A program made the position numbers and the translations under genes. DNA of 64,000 nucleotides from CAIYUC01 sp963682005 (GTDB lineage Bacteria; Bacteroidota; Bacteroidia; Bacteroidales; FEN-979): assembly GCA_963682005.1 (NCBI GenBank), contig OY820914.1, positions 3,038,001 through 3,102,000 on the forward strand, written 5' to 3'. The number at the start of each line of letters is the position of its first letter. Position 1 is the first letter of the stretch. Under the pieces are notes generated by a model. The model was not told where the DNA came from. It searched no databases and saw only the letters and a list, made by a program, of their open reading frames with translations. Below are positions 12,101-19,252 of the stretch, in pieces.

Positions 12101-12376
12101 ACCAACATGGCCTCTCGTAAGAATAACTACGTTTATGTGAAGATCAAAAACCTTTCGGATAAATCCTTTAATGTTCTTCTCAGGTATGGCAAGGATAAGA
12201 ATACGAACGGCGGAGCTGTCATAAAGAATCTTACGCCCGACGGGAAAGTTTACGAAAGGCTGATCAGCATCCGTGACCAGGATCCCTGGTACCGCGAGGA
12301 TAATAACTGGATCGCCGTTTACCCTCAGGGAGGAGATGTTGAAGTATCCTTCATCCAGATCTCACGTTCGCAATAA
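6164..12376 (+). CDS. Giant membrane-anchored protein of 32 TPR-like ~60-residue repeats
   Basis: The ATG at 6164 is preferred over an in-frame TTG at 6143. It gives 2070 residues: a basic N-terminus (MKVRIRRQKKS), one membrane helix at about residues 14-33, a short linker, then 32 consecutive units of 57-61 residues from residue 70. The consensus is ADKLLADKSYDPAKAEYQ (two TPR-like helices), a KPAEQYPKDKIAEID connector and a charged helix. The final ~110 residues (PTGEEKQFPFTPTN onward) form a non-repeat, probably beta-rich domain. Single-unit TPR-type proteins of this kind scaffold periplasmic complexes, but no function is known here. Units 10-24 repeat in blocks of four, a sign of recent duplication. 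Confidence 0.88.
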   Translation: MKVRIRRQKKSIPRLSILLFLLISLIGVGSYITYSRFSPVGTSSSFSIVNEAESPDTTGGQKKPQGDSIYRSILKNADDLFNKRKYEEALPEYEKALKLKPADASVKDRIAKMKTLIPQEKKNNEDFLKAMTSGDNYFKVKDYLNAKASFQVAIDLKPDDQPAKDKLKTTMDQLRSQKATNILYDVAIASAEKLFMAKEYEKARIEYEKASKVLPSDQYAKDRINECIKIMIDQKTRDETYAKSIADADIFYAAKNYQGALLEYQNASSIKPEEIYPKDRIKELTLLLKSQKEKDDAYNKSIAAADKLFKETSFVNARTEYQNASTIKPEQLYPKNRIKEIDEILANRKKTEAEYQRLISLADSFYIDKGFIMAKANYQQALAVKPGESYPKEMIAKVDLAISGQEANAQAIEEAYKAAIASGDKSFAEKSYEKARTEYQNASSVKPSEQYPKNKIAEIASILEAAAKLKAMEEKYASTIADADKLLADKSYDPARKLYQEASGLKPAEEYPKGKIAEINKILGDQAKQKELEQQYVTLIAEADKLFSQKSYEQSKSQYSQALQMKPGEQYPKDKITEIDKILGDVAALKALDEKYQGIIANADKLLAAKTYDQARTEYSNALTVKPEAQYPKDKIAEIDNAIGALAAQKAKDDQYKASIEKADKLFADKSYDPAKAEYQAASAIKPAEQYPKQKIAEIDNVLADLARQKSMEDQYNTAIASGDKLLGEKTYDAAKIQYQTASSLKPAEKYPKGKIAEIDLALAEIAKLKSLNDQYDALIRDADKLLAAKTYEQARTKYSDAGSLKPAEQYPKDKISEINRILGDMAAQKALEDKYQGIIANADKLLAAKTYDQARTEYSNASVVKPDAQYPKDKIAEIDKALAAIADQKTKDDQYKTSIEKADKLLADKSYDPAKTEYQSALAIKPAEQYPKQKIAEIDKTLADLAKLKALDDQYSSTIASGDKLLGEKSYEAAKTQYQSASTLKPAEKYPRDKIAEIDLALANLAKQKALEDQYQAIIKDADKLLAAKTYEQARTKYTDAGNLKPSEQYPKDKISEINKIMGDMAAQKALEDKYQGIIANADKLLAAKTYDQARTEYSNASAVKPDAQYPKDKIAEIDKALAAIADQKAKDDQYKTSIEKADKLLADKSYDPAKAEYQAASAIKPSEQYPKQKIAEIDKALADLAKLKALDDQYSTAIASGDKLLGEKSYDAAKVQYQSASSLKPNEKYPKDKIAEIDLALADLAKQKALEDQYQAIIKDADKLLAVKTYEQARTKYTDAGNLKPGEQYPKDKISEINKILGDIAAQKALDEKYQGIITNADKLLSAKTYDQARTEYSNASAVKPDAQYPKDKIAEIDKILAAIAAQKAKDDQYKAGIGKADKLLADKSYEPAKTEYQAASLIKPDEEYPRQKIAEIDLALAAIAKQKALDDQYASVIAGADKLLGEKSYDAARNQYQSALLLKPAEKYPTDKIAEIDLALAGIAKQKALDDQYKASIDKADKLLSDKSYELAKAEFGNALKLKPNEQYPKDKISGIDKTVAENQKLKALDDQYQGVVTEADRLLVAKTYDLAKAKYKEAGALKPSEQYPKDKIAEIDTIIANIAHQKEVDDKYRSSIAKADQLMLSKSLEQAKTEYLAAGLLKPDEQYPKTKIAEIDKIFADRKTLDDQYAASIAKADKLLADKTLDLAKAEYQNAGRLKPAEQYPKDKIAEIDKTITELARQKSIDDQYKSSLARADKLFTDKSYEQARTEFTNAGTIKPTEQYPKDKIAEIETILAELKAKEEAYKAAVTKADQFLLKKSYDEAKGEYQNALAIKPNAQYPADKIAEINKTLSELVGKKKLFDDLVLKGDNFMGQKDFYKAKDQFQQALTFFPEDTYAKQRLGRASSSIDSIYRANKGLFDKSVADGDKFYNTFIFDKAIDSYSEALTYLPMEAYPKEMINKIKKIISENAIVDVLKTSIVIPTGEEKQFPFTPTNMASRKNNYVYVKIKNLSDKSFNVLLRYGKDKNTNGGAVIKNLTPDGKVYERLISIRDQDPWYREDNNWIAVYPQGGDVEVSFIQISRSQ
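7949..10648 (+). repeat. 180-bp coding tandem repeats arranged in 720-bp higher-order blocks
   Basis: Within the giant repeat gene, units 10-24 are exactly 180 bp each and fall into four alternating types (starting YQGII, YKxSIEK, IASGDKLLGEK and IIKDADKLL). These recur every 720 bp at 7949, 8669, 9389 and 10109; the fourth block lacks its last type. The 60-bp stretches at 9181 and 9901 are identical, so the block duplication looks recent. Confidence 0.9.
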
Positions 12377-12405
12377 ACAAGAATTTTTTAATCGCCGATT
12401 ATTAA

Positions 12406-13497
12406 ATGAATTTACGGGTAGACAACAGTTTCAAGCTTCGCTTCAGGGATATCTGGAGACTTATTGGAAATTCGCCTCTTCTGATCATTAATTTCAAATA
12501 CAAGGGTGAGAAAAGGGTCCTTTACGCAAAAGCAGAGCATTACAGCATCACCGGGAGCATAAAAGACAGGATGGCACTCTACATCCTGGAGAAAGCATAT
12601 GCATCCGGTAAGATCAAACCCGGAGATACCATTGTTGAAGCAACAAGCGGGAACACCGGTATTGCATTTTCAGCGATCGGCAGGGCGTTGGGGCATTCGG
12701 TGAGGATCATCATGCCCGACTGGATGAGCAGGGAACGCGTGGAGATCATTAAAAGCCTTGGAGCTGATATGATCCCAGTATCAAAGGAACAGGGAGGATT
12801 CCTTGGAAGTATCCGGATCTCGGAAGAAATAGCAGCAAAAGAACCGAATATCTTCCTTCCTCAGCAATTTTCAAATGAGGCAAACGCTGAAGCTCACCAA
12901 CGAACCACCGGACCGGAAATATGGTTCCAGATGAAATATCATGGAGTAAAACCGGAAGCATTTGTTGCCGGAGTAGGTACAGGCGGAACGGTCATGGGTG
13001 TCGGGCGATTTCTGCGATCCATGGATCCCGGGATAAAAATTCATCCGCTTGAACCGGCAGAATCACCTACACTTTCCACAGGCCATAAAGTAGGCGTTCA
13101 TCGCATCCAGGGGATTTCAGATGAGTTTATTCCTGCCATTGTAAAACTGGATACGTTGGACCGGGTTATTGCCGTTCCGGATGGCGATTCGATCCAGATG
13201 GCCCAAATACTTGCCCGGAAACTGGGCATTGCAGTTGGGATTTCGTCGGGTGCCAATTTTCTCGGGGCATTGCGGGTCCAGAATGAAATGGGTGGAAATG
13301 CAGTCGTTGCAACTGTTTTCTCTGATTGTAATAAAAAGTACCTGAGCACGGACCTTATGAGGGAGGAGCCGGTAAGGGAAGGGTATTTGACCCCGGATAT
13401 TGAACTATTGGATTTCAAAGTCTTTAAAAGAGTATGCGATACTTGTTGTGAGATGAATGATTGCGATGTGAAGTTCCTTGATTACAATCCTTTATAA
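12406..13497 (+). CDS. cysK: PLP-dependent cysteine synthase family protein with Cys-rich tail
   Basis: This is a 363-residue fold-type II PLP enzyme. The PLP lysine is in SITGSIKDRMA near residue 55. EATSGNTGIAF binds the substrate carboxylate, and VAGVGTGGTVMGVGRFL is the phosphate loop. Such enzymes make cysteine from O-acetylserine and sulfide (CysK) or act as cystathionine beta-synthase; the sequence does not settle the substrate. It is about 50 residues longer than classic CysK. The C-terminal extension carries VCDTCCEMNDC, a possible metal or redox site. It follows the giant repeat gene by 29 nt and ends in a clear terminator. Confidence 0.88.
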   Translation: MNLRVDNSFKLRFRDIWRLIGNSPLLIINFKYKGEKRVLYAKAEHYSITGSIKDRMALYILEKAYASGKIKPGDTIVEATSGNTGIAFSAIGRALGHSVRIIMPDWMSRERVEIIKSLGADMIPVSKEQGGFLGSIRISEEIAAKEPNIFLPQQFSNEANAEAHQRTTGPEIWFQMKYHGVKPEAFVAGVGTGGTVMGVGRFLRSMDPGIKIHPLEPAESPTLSTGHKVGVHRIQGISDEFIPAIVKLDTLDRVIAVPDGDSIQMAQILARKLGIAVGISSGANFLGALRVQNEMGGNAVVATVFSDCNKKYLSTDLMREEPVREGYLTPDIELLDFKVFKRVCDTCCEMNDCDVKFLDYNPL

Positions 13498-13533
13498 AAG
13501 AGGGCATCCCAGAAAACTGAAACACCCTCTTTT
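13496..13533 (+). terminator. Intrinsic terminator after cysK
   Basis: AAAAGAGGG (13496-13504) and CCCTCTTTT (13525-13533) form a perfect 9-bp stem with a 20-nt loop. The stem starts within the stop codon, and its 3' arm ends in a T tract. Confidence 0.75.
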
Positions 13534-13722
13534 CCCCAAAAAAAACTGATTATTAACAAATTACAATAGACAAAACGTATTTAAATATCTAAATAATTTG
13601 CTACTGTAAAATTACCTCAAGTCAGGTAGGGAACGTGTTCCTTTTCAGCCATATTTCATCTTCTTGTATTTGATATTTTCCCGGTTTCTATTGATCCTTA
13701 TCAATCAAAACGTTGATTTTTG

Positions 13723-13730
13723 TATCTTTG
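13723..13730 (+). promoter_or_regulatory. -7 box of the Crp/Fnr gene; decides the start codon
   Basis: TATCTTTG is a perfect TAnnTTTG. A TTG at 13720 in frame with the regulator lies upstream of and inside this box, so it cannot be the translation start of a transcript made from it. The ATGs at 13738 and 13750 are the candidates. Confidence 0.6.
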
Positions 13731-13737
13731 TAATCAA

Positions 13738-14445
13738 ATGGAGCGTTCTATGATGAAAAGAATGAAGGATTGCCGGGATTGTGAGGATTGCGACAGCAAG
13801 CAGCCACTATTCAAGTTCCTGACTCCTGAAAATTATGAATTGTTGAATAAGGACAGGTTTGTTGTCGGATTTAAAAAGGGAGAACTTGTTTACAAGCAAG
13901 GTACATCCTTTACCCATGTGATCTATCTGATTTCCGGACTTGTGAAGTTGTACATGGAAACCCGGAACAGGAACCTGATCATCCGGATTTCAAAACCCAT
14001 GGAGTTTATTGGAGGCCCGGGTATGTATACCAGCGAAAGGCATCAGAATTCAGCCATGGCACTGTCAAATGTCTGTGCATGTTTTATCAACATCAATTCA
14101 TTTAAAGAAGTTGTGAGGACAAACAGTTTGCTTTCCGAGGAGCTGCTTAAACTCATAAGTGTTAAAGGTCAGCAGGTTTTCGACCGGTTGATGAGCATTT
14201 CTCATAAACAGGCGCCGGGTTTAGTTGCAGAGGCGCTGCTTTATTTCTCTGAACAAATCTATAACTCAACATCGTTTGATCTGAACCTGTCACGCCAGGA
14301 ATTCGGCGATTTTTGCGGCATGACAAAGGAAAGCGCAATCCGGGTACTGAAGGATCTTAAAGAGGAAGGGATCATTAAGGTGGATGAGGAACATTTTGAA
14401 ATCTTCGATATCCCGGCATTGAGGAGGATCAGTGAAATCGGGTAA
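13738..14445 (+). CDS. Crp/Fnr family transcriptional regulator
   Basis: About 235 residues from the ATG at 13738 (13750 is an alternative). The N-terminus has CRDCEDC (Cys12/15/18), resembling the iron-sulfur ligands of Fnr-type oxygen sensors. An effector-binding beta-roll follows (KKGELVYKQGTSFTHVIYLISG). The C-terminal winged helix-turn-helix reads LSRQEFGDFCGMTKESAIRVL. It probably represses or activates genes in response to redox or oxygen state; the cysteines make Fe-S or thiol sensing plausible but not shown. It is transcribed alone, with its own -7 box, and converges on the metallophosphoesterase gene. Confidence 0.88.
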   Translation: MERSMMKRMKDCRDCEDCDSKQPLFKFLTPENYELLNKDRFVVGFKKGELVYKQGTSFTHVIYLISGLVKLYMETRNRNLIIRISKPMEFIGGPGMYTSERHQNSAMALSNVCACFININSFKEVVRTNSLLSEELLKLISVKGQQVFDRLMSISHKQAPGLVAEALLYFSEQIYNSTSFDLNLSRQEFGDFCGMTKESAIRVLKDLKEEGIIKVDEEHFEIFDIPALRRISEIG

Positions 14446-14496
14446 AATTCTTTTCGGTCACAAGGTCACAAGGATATTATGTCTATATCGCACTGT

Positions 14497-14562
14497 CGTC
14501 ATCCCCGCGAAAGCGGGGACACCTCATCAGCTCATCAGCTCATCAGCTCATCAGCTCGTCAG
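14497..14562. repeat. Palindrome plus CTCATCAG octamer array between convergent genes
   Basis: TCCCCGC-GAAA-GCGGGGA (14502-14519) is a perfect hairpin inside GTCATCCCCGCGAAAGCGGG, a palindrome of the dispersed REP-like kind. It is followed by four CTCATCAG copies and one CTCGTCAG (14523-14562) that run into the stop codon of the metallophosphoesterase. The hairpin could also end transcription from both sides, but it lacks a T tract. Confidence 0.65.
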
Positions 14563-15890
14563 TTATTCGTCAGGGTAATGAGGGTTATTTCCGGCCAGAT
14601 CCCCACCCGCCCGGGATATCCTACAGTTCCAAGGCCCCGGTTAACATATAAATATTGCGAGTGTTGTCCTCCCGTAAATTTTGAATAGAGTCCTCCCCAT
14701 TCCGGATAGGTATATTGAGCCGGGCTCCACTTGAACCCGAATGCTTCCAGGCCGAACTGAAACCCATGAGTATGCCCGCAAAAGGTAATATCAATCGAAT
14801 TGAACTTCTTCACGATCACATTGTGCCAGTGTGAAGGATCATGGGTCAGCAATATCTGTACTTTGAAATGTTCCACTCCCTTCAGGGTTTTATTCATATC
14901 AGCCACACGCTGAAACCTTGAAATCACCCCCCAGTTCTGGGCACCGAGGATTGCAATCGAATCTTGTCCCCTCACCACAACACTGTTTTCATTGAGAAGA
15001 AGATGCCATCCAAGCGACCGGTAGAAGTCCAGCAGTTCCTGATGATCCTCTTGTTTGGCTTGTGGTGTTGCCCAACTTACATAATCCCCGTAATCATGAT
15101 TCCCCAGGATCGAATAAATACCTTCACGCGCATGCAATTCCCTGAGGATTGGTGCGAAATGATCAAGATCAGTTGAACAATAGTTAACCATATCTCCTGT
15201 AAAAAGGATCAGATCAGGTTTCAGGGAATTAACAATATTAACGGCTTTCCTGAGTTCAGCAGCCGATGACCAGCTTCCAAGATGAACATCCGATATTTGT
15301 ACGATCCTAAACCCGTTGAATGATCCGGGCAATTCCGGAAGTGCGATCTTTTCACTTCTTACCTGAAACTGGTAAATACCGAAAACCATTCCGTAAACGA
15401 ATAACAGGAAAAACCCTATTCCCAGGATCCACCCGGCACCAACAAGGTATTTGTTTCTTTGATGATAACCGAATCCGGCAGTCGAGCCGTGTTGAAATGA
15501 AGAGATCCCGTATTGAAAGAGCCTAATAAGATCAGCAATCAAGTGAAATACTGAGGGAAGAAGCTTTGCAGTATAAGCTACAAGGATTATTCCCAGCATG
15601 TATGTCCGGACAGGGATATTCCAGTAAATGAACGGGGAGAATATGCCTCCTATCATAGAGGAAACAAGAAGAACAAGGGGCAGCCAGAACAATGTCGCCA
15701 CAGTGTATTTCAATATGGGTTTCCACTGATTGACCTTTTTACGGACAGACCACCAAAGGTACCCGTCAAAAAGCAGCAGGATAAGAAAGGCCGGGACTAG
15801 CGAAGCACTTTTAGGGAATGCAGATCTTAATACAATATAAATTATTGCAAGAAGAACACCTGACAGAAGGAAGACAAAGAGTTTCCTCAT
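14559..15890 (-). CDS. Membrane-anchored metallophosphoesterase (YaeI/Cdc1-like)
   Basis: The first 180 residues of this 443-residue protein hold about five hydrophobic helices (for example LFVFLLSGVLLAIIYIVL and WILGIGFFLLFVYGMV). The rest is a calcineurin-like phosphoesterase with all metal motifs in order: ISDVHLG, LFTGDMVN, ILGNHDYGD, LLTHDPSHW and FCGHTHGFQ. This family uses two metal ions to cleave phosphoesters; close relatives act on lipid headgroups, which suits the membrane anchor. Its ATG overlaps the stop of the upstream hydratase gene (ATGA), so the two are translationally coupled. Confidence 0.9.
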   Translation of the reverse strand: MRKLFVFLLSGVLLAIIYIVLRSAFPKSASLVPAFLILLLFDGYLWWSVRKKVNQWKPILKYTVATLFWLPLVLLVSSMIGGIFSPFIYWNIPVRTYMLGIILVAYTAKLLPSVFHLIADLIRLFQYGISSFQHGSTAGFGYHQRNKYLVGAGWILGIGFFLLFVYGMVFGIYQFQVRSEKIALPELPGSFNGFRIVQISDVHLGSWSSAAELRKAVNIVNSLKPDLILFTGDMVNYCSTDLDHFAPILRELHAREGIYSILGNHDYGDYVSWATPQAKQEDHQELLDFYRSLGWHLLLNENSVVVRGQDSIAILGAQNWGVISRFQRVADMNKTLKGVEHFKVQILLTHDPSHWHNVIVKKFNSIDITFCGHTHGFQFGLEAFGFKWSPAQYTYPEWGGLYSKFTGGQHSQYLYVNRGLGTVGYPGRVGIWPEITLITLTNN

Positions 15891-17662
15891 TTATTCTTTA
15901 CATAGTTGACAAGACCTTTCGCCTGGAATATATCCATTAATTTTGCCGGGAGAGGGGCGAACCCAAATTCTTTTGACCCGACGGAGACGATCCCTTTTTC
16001 AAAGTCAACCCCGACCATGTCACCCTGTTTGTAGGCATCAACGGCCTCCGGAACAAGAATGATGGGCAACCCCTGGTTTACAGAGGAACGGTAGAAGATC
16101 CTGTTCACTGATTTGCAGATTACGGCTTTAATTCCTGCATAAGCCAATCCGACCGAAGGATGCTCCCGTGAGCTGCCGCATCCAAAATTGCTGCCCGCCA
16201 TGAGGATATCACCTGATTTTACCCGTTCAGAAAAACTGTCGTCGAATCCTTTAAAAAGATAAGGCATTATCTTATCAGCTTCGGAACTGTTAATATTATA
16301 GGTCAGATTCCCTGCAAACATCTGGTCGGTGTTAAGGTTGTTAACATCAGCGTAATTCCAGGTCCCTGAAGCATAGCGATCATCACCGGCTTTGATATCC
16401 ACTGTAGCGCTTTGCTCTGCCTTATAAGGGAATTTGTCATTGGCACGGATCCCTCTCGGATCCGTGATCTCACCATTCAGTGCTGAAATGGCTACAGTGG
16501 CAGGTGAGCCCAGGTATATGCAGGACATATTGTTACCCATCCTGCCTTTAAAGTTGCGGTTGGCCGTCGAAATAACATTATATCCATCGGCCGGGATACC
16601 CTGGCCTGTACCCAGGCATGGGCCACAGGAAGCTGTAAGTACATTGGCTCCTGCGTCAAGAAAAATATCGATGAGACCTTCTTTCATGGCCTGCCTGTAA
16701 ATTTCTTTTGAGGCAGGAATGATAAGCATCTGCATGTATTTTGGCAGGTTCTTTCCTTTCATTACCATGGCCGCCTCACGAAGATCTTCAATACGGCCGT
16801 TCGTGCAGGTGCCCACAAGTGCTTCCTGGATTTTGGTTCCCTGCACCTCAGAAACCGCTTTTACATTATCAACATGATGGGGAGCGGCTACTACAGGGAA
16901 AATATCATTGAGATCAATCTCGATTTTTCGCAGATATTCTGCATCCGGATCAGCCCACAAACCGGTATGATCAGTCCCAAGGAAATTCTCAAGGATCTCA
17001 TCCATCGGAAATACTGCATTTTTTGCCCCCATCTCGGAAGCAAGGTTAGCCAGTACCATCCTGTCGGCGATCGTAAGTGATTTTACGCCATCCCCATGAT
17101 ATTCGATCGACATGTAATCTGCTCCTGAACTCCCGATCATCCCAATGATCCACAGGGCAAGATCTTTTGCATATACACCTTTGTTAAGCTTGCCTGTCAG
17201 GGTAATTTTCACCGATTCCGGAACCCTGAACCATGTTTCTCCCTGTTTCCAGAGTCCGGCCGTTTCAGTCCGGTCGATTCCTGCAGCAAATGCATTGAAT
17301 GCGCCCGCAGTGCTCGTGTGACTGTCGCTGCCCACAATGATCATCCCGGGTTTTGCGTAGAGCGACATCAGTTGATGACAGATTCCATCACCAACATCAT
17401 GGAATTTGGTTATTCCGTTCTGTTCAACACAATTCCGGATCACCTGGTAATCGTTTGCCAGTTTTGAATTTGTAGGAGGGGCATTATGATCCAGTGTTAT
17501 GAGAAGGGTATCGGGGTTTTTGATCTTTTCTCCACCCATCTTCTTGAATGTACTGTAAATACTGGATGTGTTGTCGTGCGACAGAATAATGTCGGGACAA
17601 GCAAACACGATCGACCCCTTCGGGGCGTTGAAGATCTTTTCAGCAAATGTATATGCGCTCAT
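15887..17662 (-). CDS. Aconitase-superfamily hydratase, LeuC-LeuD fused type
   Basis: The start is the ATG at 17662 (MSAYTFAEKIF). An open frame continues upstream to 17845 only because a heptamer array there lacks stops. The 591-residue protein has the LeuC/homoaconitase large part, with VGSDSHTSTAGA and Fe-S cluster ligands Cys286 (GTCTNGR), Cys346 and Cys349 (SCGPCLG). The swivelling small-subunit part follows, with GSNFGCGSSREH near residue 500. Separate LeuC and LeuD are fused here. Enzymes of this group isomerise citrate, homocitrate or isopropylmalate by dehydration-rehydration; no leu genes are nearby, so the substrate is open. It is coupled by ATGA overlap to the metallophosphoesterase. 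Confidence 0.88.
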   Translation of the reverse strand: MSAYTFAEKIFNAPKGSIVFACPDIILSHDNTSSIYSTFKKMGGEKIKNPDTLLITLDHNAPPTNSKLANDYQVIRNCVEQNGITKFHDVGDGICHQLMSLYAKPGMIIVGSDSHTSTAGAFNAFAAGIDRTETAGLWKQGETWFRVPESVKITLTGKLNKGVYAKDLALWIIGMIGSSGADYMSIEYHGDGVKSLTIADRMVLANLASEMGAKNAVFPMDEILENFLGTDHTGLWADPDAEYLRKIEIDLNDIFPVVAAPHHVDNVKAVSEVQGTKIQEALVGTCTNGRIEDLREAAMVMKGKNLPKYMQMLIIPASKEIYRQAMKEGLIDIFLDAGANVLTASCGPCLGTGQGIPADGYNVISTANRNFKGRMGNNMSCIYLGSPATVAISALNGEITDPRGIRANDKFPYKAEQSATVDIKAGDDRYASGTWNYADVNNLNTDQMFAGNLTYNINSSEADKIMPYLFKGFDDSFSERVKSGDILMAGSNFGCGSSREHPSVGLAYAGIKAVICKSVNRIFYRSSVNQGLPIILVPEAVDAYKQGDMVGVDFEKGIVSVGSKEFGFAPLPAKLMDIFQAKGLVNYVKNK

Positions 17663-17668
17663 ATTTGT

Positions 17669-17710
17669 CGATTTATTGATTTGTTGATTTATTGATTTGT
17701 TGATTTGTTT
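17669..17710. repeat. TTGATTTG/TTGATTTA octamer array
   Basis: About five octamers directly upstream of the hydratase ATG on its coding strand. They could affect its leader length or promoter spacing. Confidence 0.7.
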
Positions 17711-17733
17711 TTTCGAATACTTTTTGACTCCTG

Positions 17734-17838
<105 letters not shown>

Positions 17839-17960
17839 GGGACAAAATTAATCAAAACCCGACAATCCCGGTCCTTCATTGTGCTCTTTCCTAAAAAAAG
17901 TTAAGAATAAAATTGTGGAACGCTCTTTGTTATGACGACCCCGTACAAAAACCAAAAGCC

Positions 17961-19070
17961 ATGAAACGTACAGCAAAAATTATCGCCATGACTATCCTGC
18001 TGAGTGCAGGTACATGGGTCGCCTCTCCGGGCGTACAGGCAAATATGTCAATCAGTTTCCAGTTCTTTTATGATAACCTGAGCCCTTATGGAAGGTGGGT
18101 TGATAGTCCGCATTTCGGTTATGTATGGATCCCGGATGCAGATCCCGGATTCTATCCTTACCAAACCGCAGGTTATTGGGTCTATTCTGATTATGGATGG
18201 ACATGGGTTTCTGATTATTCCTGGGGATGGGCGCCATTTCACTACGGGCGATGGTATTTCGATGATTGGTACGGATGGGCATGGGTCCCGGGTGCAGAAT
18301 GGGGTCCGGGATGGGTAACCTGGAGCAGGTGTGACGGCTATTATGGCTGGGCTCCGCTTTCACCAGGATTTACATTCGCCATGCAGACCGGCTGGAGGTT
18401 TCATATTCCTGCACATGAATGGGTGTTTCTGCCCGACCGTTATTTCGGCCGCCGCGACATTGACCGCCACTATGTAAACCGGCATGATAATGACAGGCTG
18501 TATCGCCATGCTACGATCATTGAAAAAACAGGTCAGGACAGGGAAACACATGTGAGGTATTTTTCAGGACCGGAAACCAGGGAGGTACACAGGGTAACCG
18601 GAAGGGAATTCAAACCTGTCGAAGTCAGGGAAGAGAACAGGCCGGGTCAGAGAGTCGATGGAAAAAGGCTTGACATCTACCGGCCCAGGGTGGAGAGAAC
18701 AAATAGCCAGGAACGTCAGCGGATGGAGCCGAAAAGATATGAAGCATACGGAGATCATTCCCGCAAGGCATCACCGGCACCTGTAAAAGGTGGCCAGTCA
18801 ACATATGAAAACCAGGCGAAGAGGCAATCCTCAACCAGGCAGGATCCCGGCAATGTGAGGGAAAAACCGGCACCACAGCAGTCGAAAACCCGGAAATCTT
18901 CTTCTGAGAGGGGAAATGTAAATCACCAGAATTCTAAAGCACCTGATGAAAGGGCGAGTGTCAACAACCAAAAAACTAAAACATCTCCTGAAAGAGATAA
19001 TGTCAATCATCAGGGTTCAGATGGACGTAGTCAGAACAATAAGAATAGTGAAGAGAAGCGTCACAGGTAA
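17961..19070 (+). CDS. DUF6600-type envelope protein with Arg/Asn/Gln-rich tail
   Basis: The ATG at 17961 (MKRTAKIIAMTILLSAG) gives a signal peptide and a 369-residue product. Residues 30-150 are dominated by Trp/Tyr/Gly (GRWVDSPHFGYVWIPD, GYWVYSDYGWTWVSDYSWGW, WYGWAWVPGAEWGPGWV), the pattern of the DUF6600 domain of unknown function. The second half is disordered, basic and rich in Asn/Gln/Ser, with imperfect copies of ERxNVNHQNSK. It is likely periplasmic or surface-exposed. No partner gene is adjacent. Confidence 0.8.
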   Translation: MKRTAKIIAMTILLSAGTWVASPGVQANMSISFQFFYDNLSPYGRWVDSPHFGYVWIPDADPGFYPYQTAGYWVYSDYGWTWVSDYSWGWAPFHYGRWYFDDWYGWAWVPGAEWGPGWVTWSRCDGYYGWAPLSPGFTFAMQTGWRFHIPAHEWVFLPDRYFGRRDIDRHYVNRHDNDRLYRHATIIEKTGQDRETHVRYFSGPETREVHRVTGREFKPVEVREENRPGQRVDGKRLDIYRPRVERTNSQERQRMEPKRYEAYGDHSRKASPAPVKGGQSTYENQAKRQSSTRQDPGNVREKPAPQQSKTRKSSSERGNVNHQNSKAPDERASVNNQKTKTSPERDNVNHQGSDGRSQNNKNSEEKRHR

Positions 19071-19130
19071 TAATATCCTTACCGGTAAATTTCAGGAAAA
19101 AGATAAAACCGCATAGGCGTCAACGAACAT

Positions 19131-19188
19131 CACGAAGGCACACGAAGGGAAAAAATAAGTAACATCCTTTGTGTGCCTTGGTGTTTTT
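19131..19188. terminator. Hairpin terminator between convergent genes
   Basis: CACGAAGGCACACGAAGG (19131-19148) pairs with CCTTTGTGTGCCTTGGTG (19166-19183) with two mismatches, followed on the plus strand by TTTTT. It can serve the DUF6600 gene and perhaps the converging oxidoreductase gene. Confidence 0.6.
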
Positions 19189-19252
19189 ACCGGTTTCCTT
19201 CATGGTTCCTGCCTCAGACAAAAATAATACAGCGTTTTCTTTGTAGTACAGT

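Noticed and set aside
13720..13737. TTG start for the Crp/Fnr gene
   Set aside because: It lies upstream of and within the -7 box TATCTTTG, so it would not be in the transcript.
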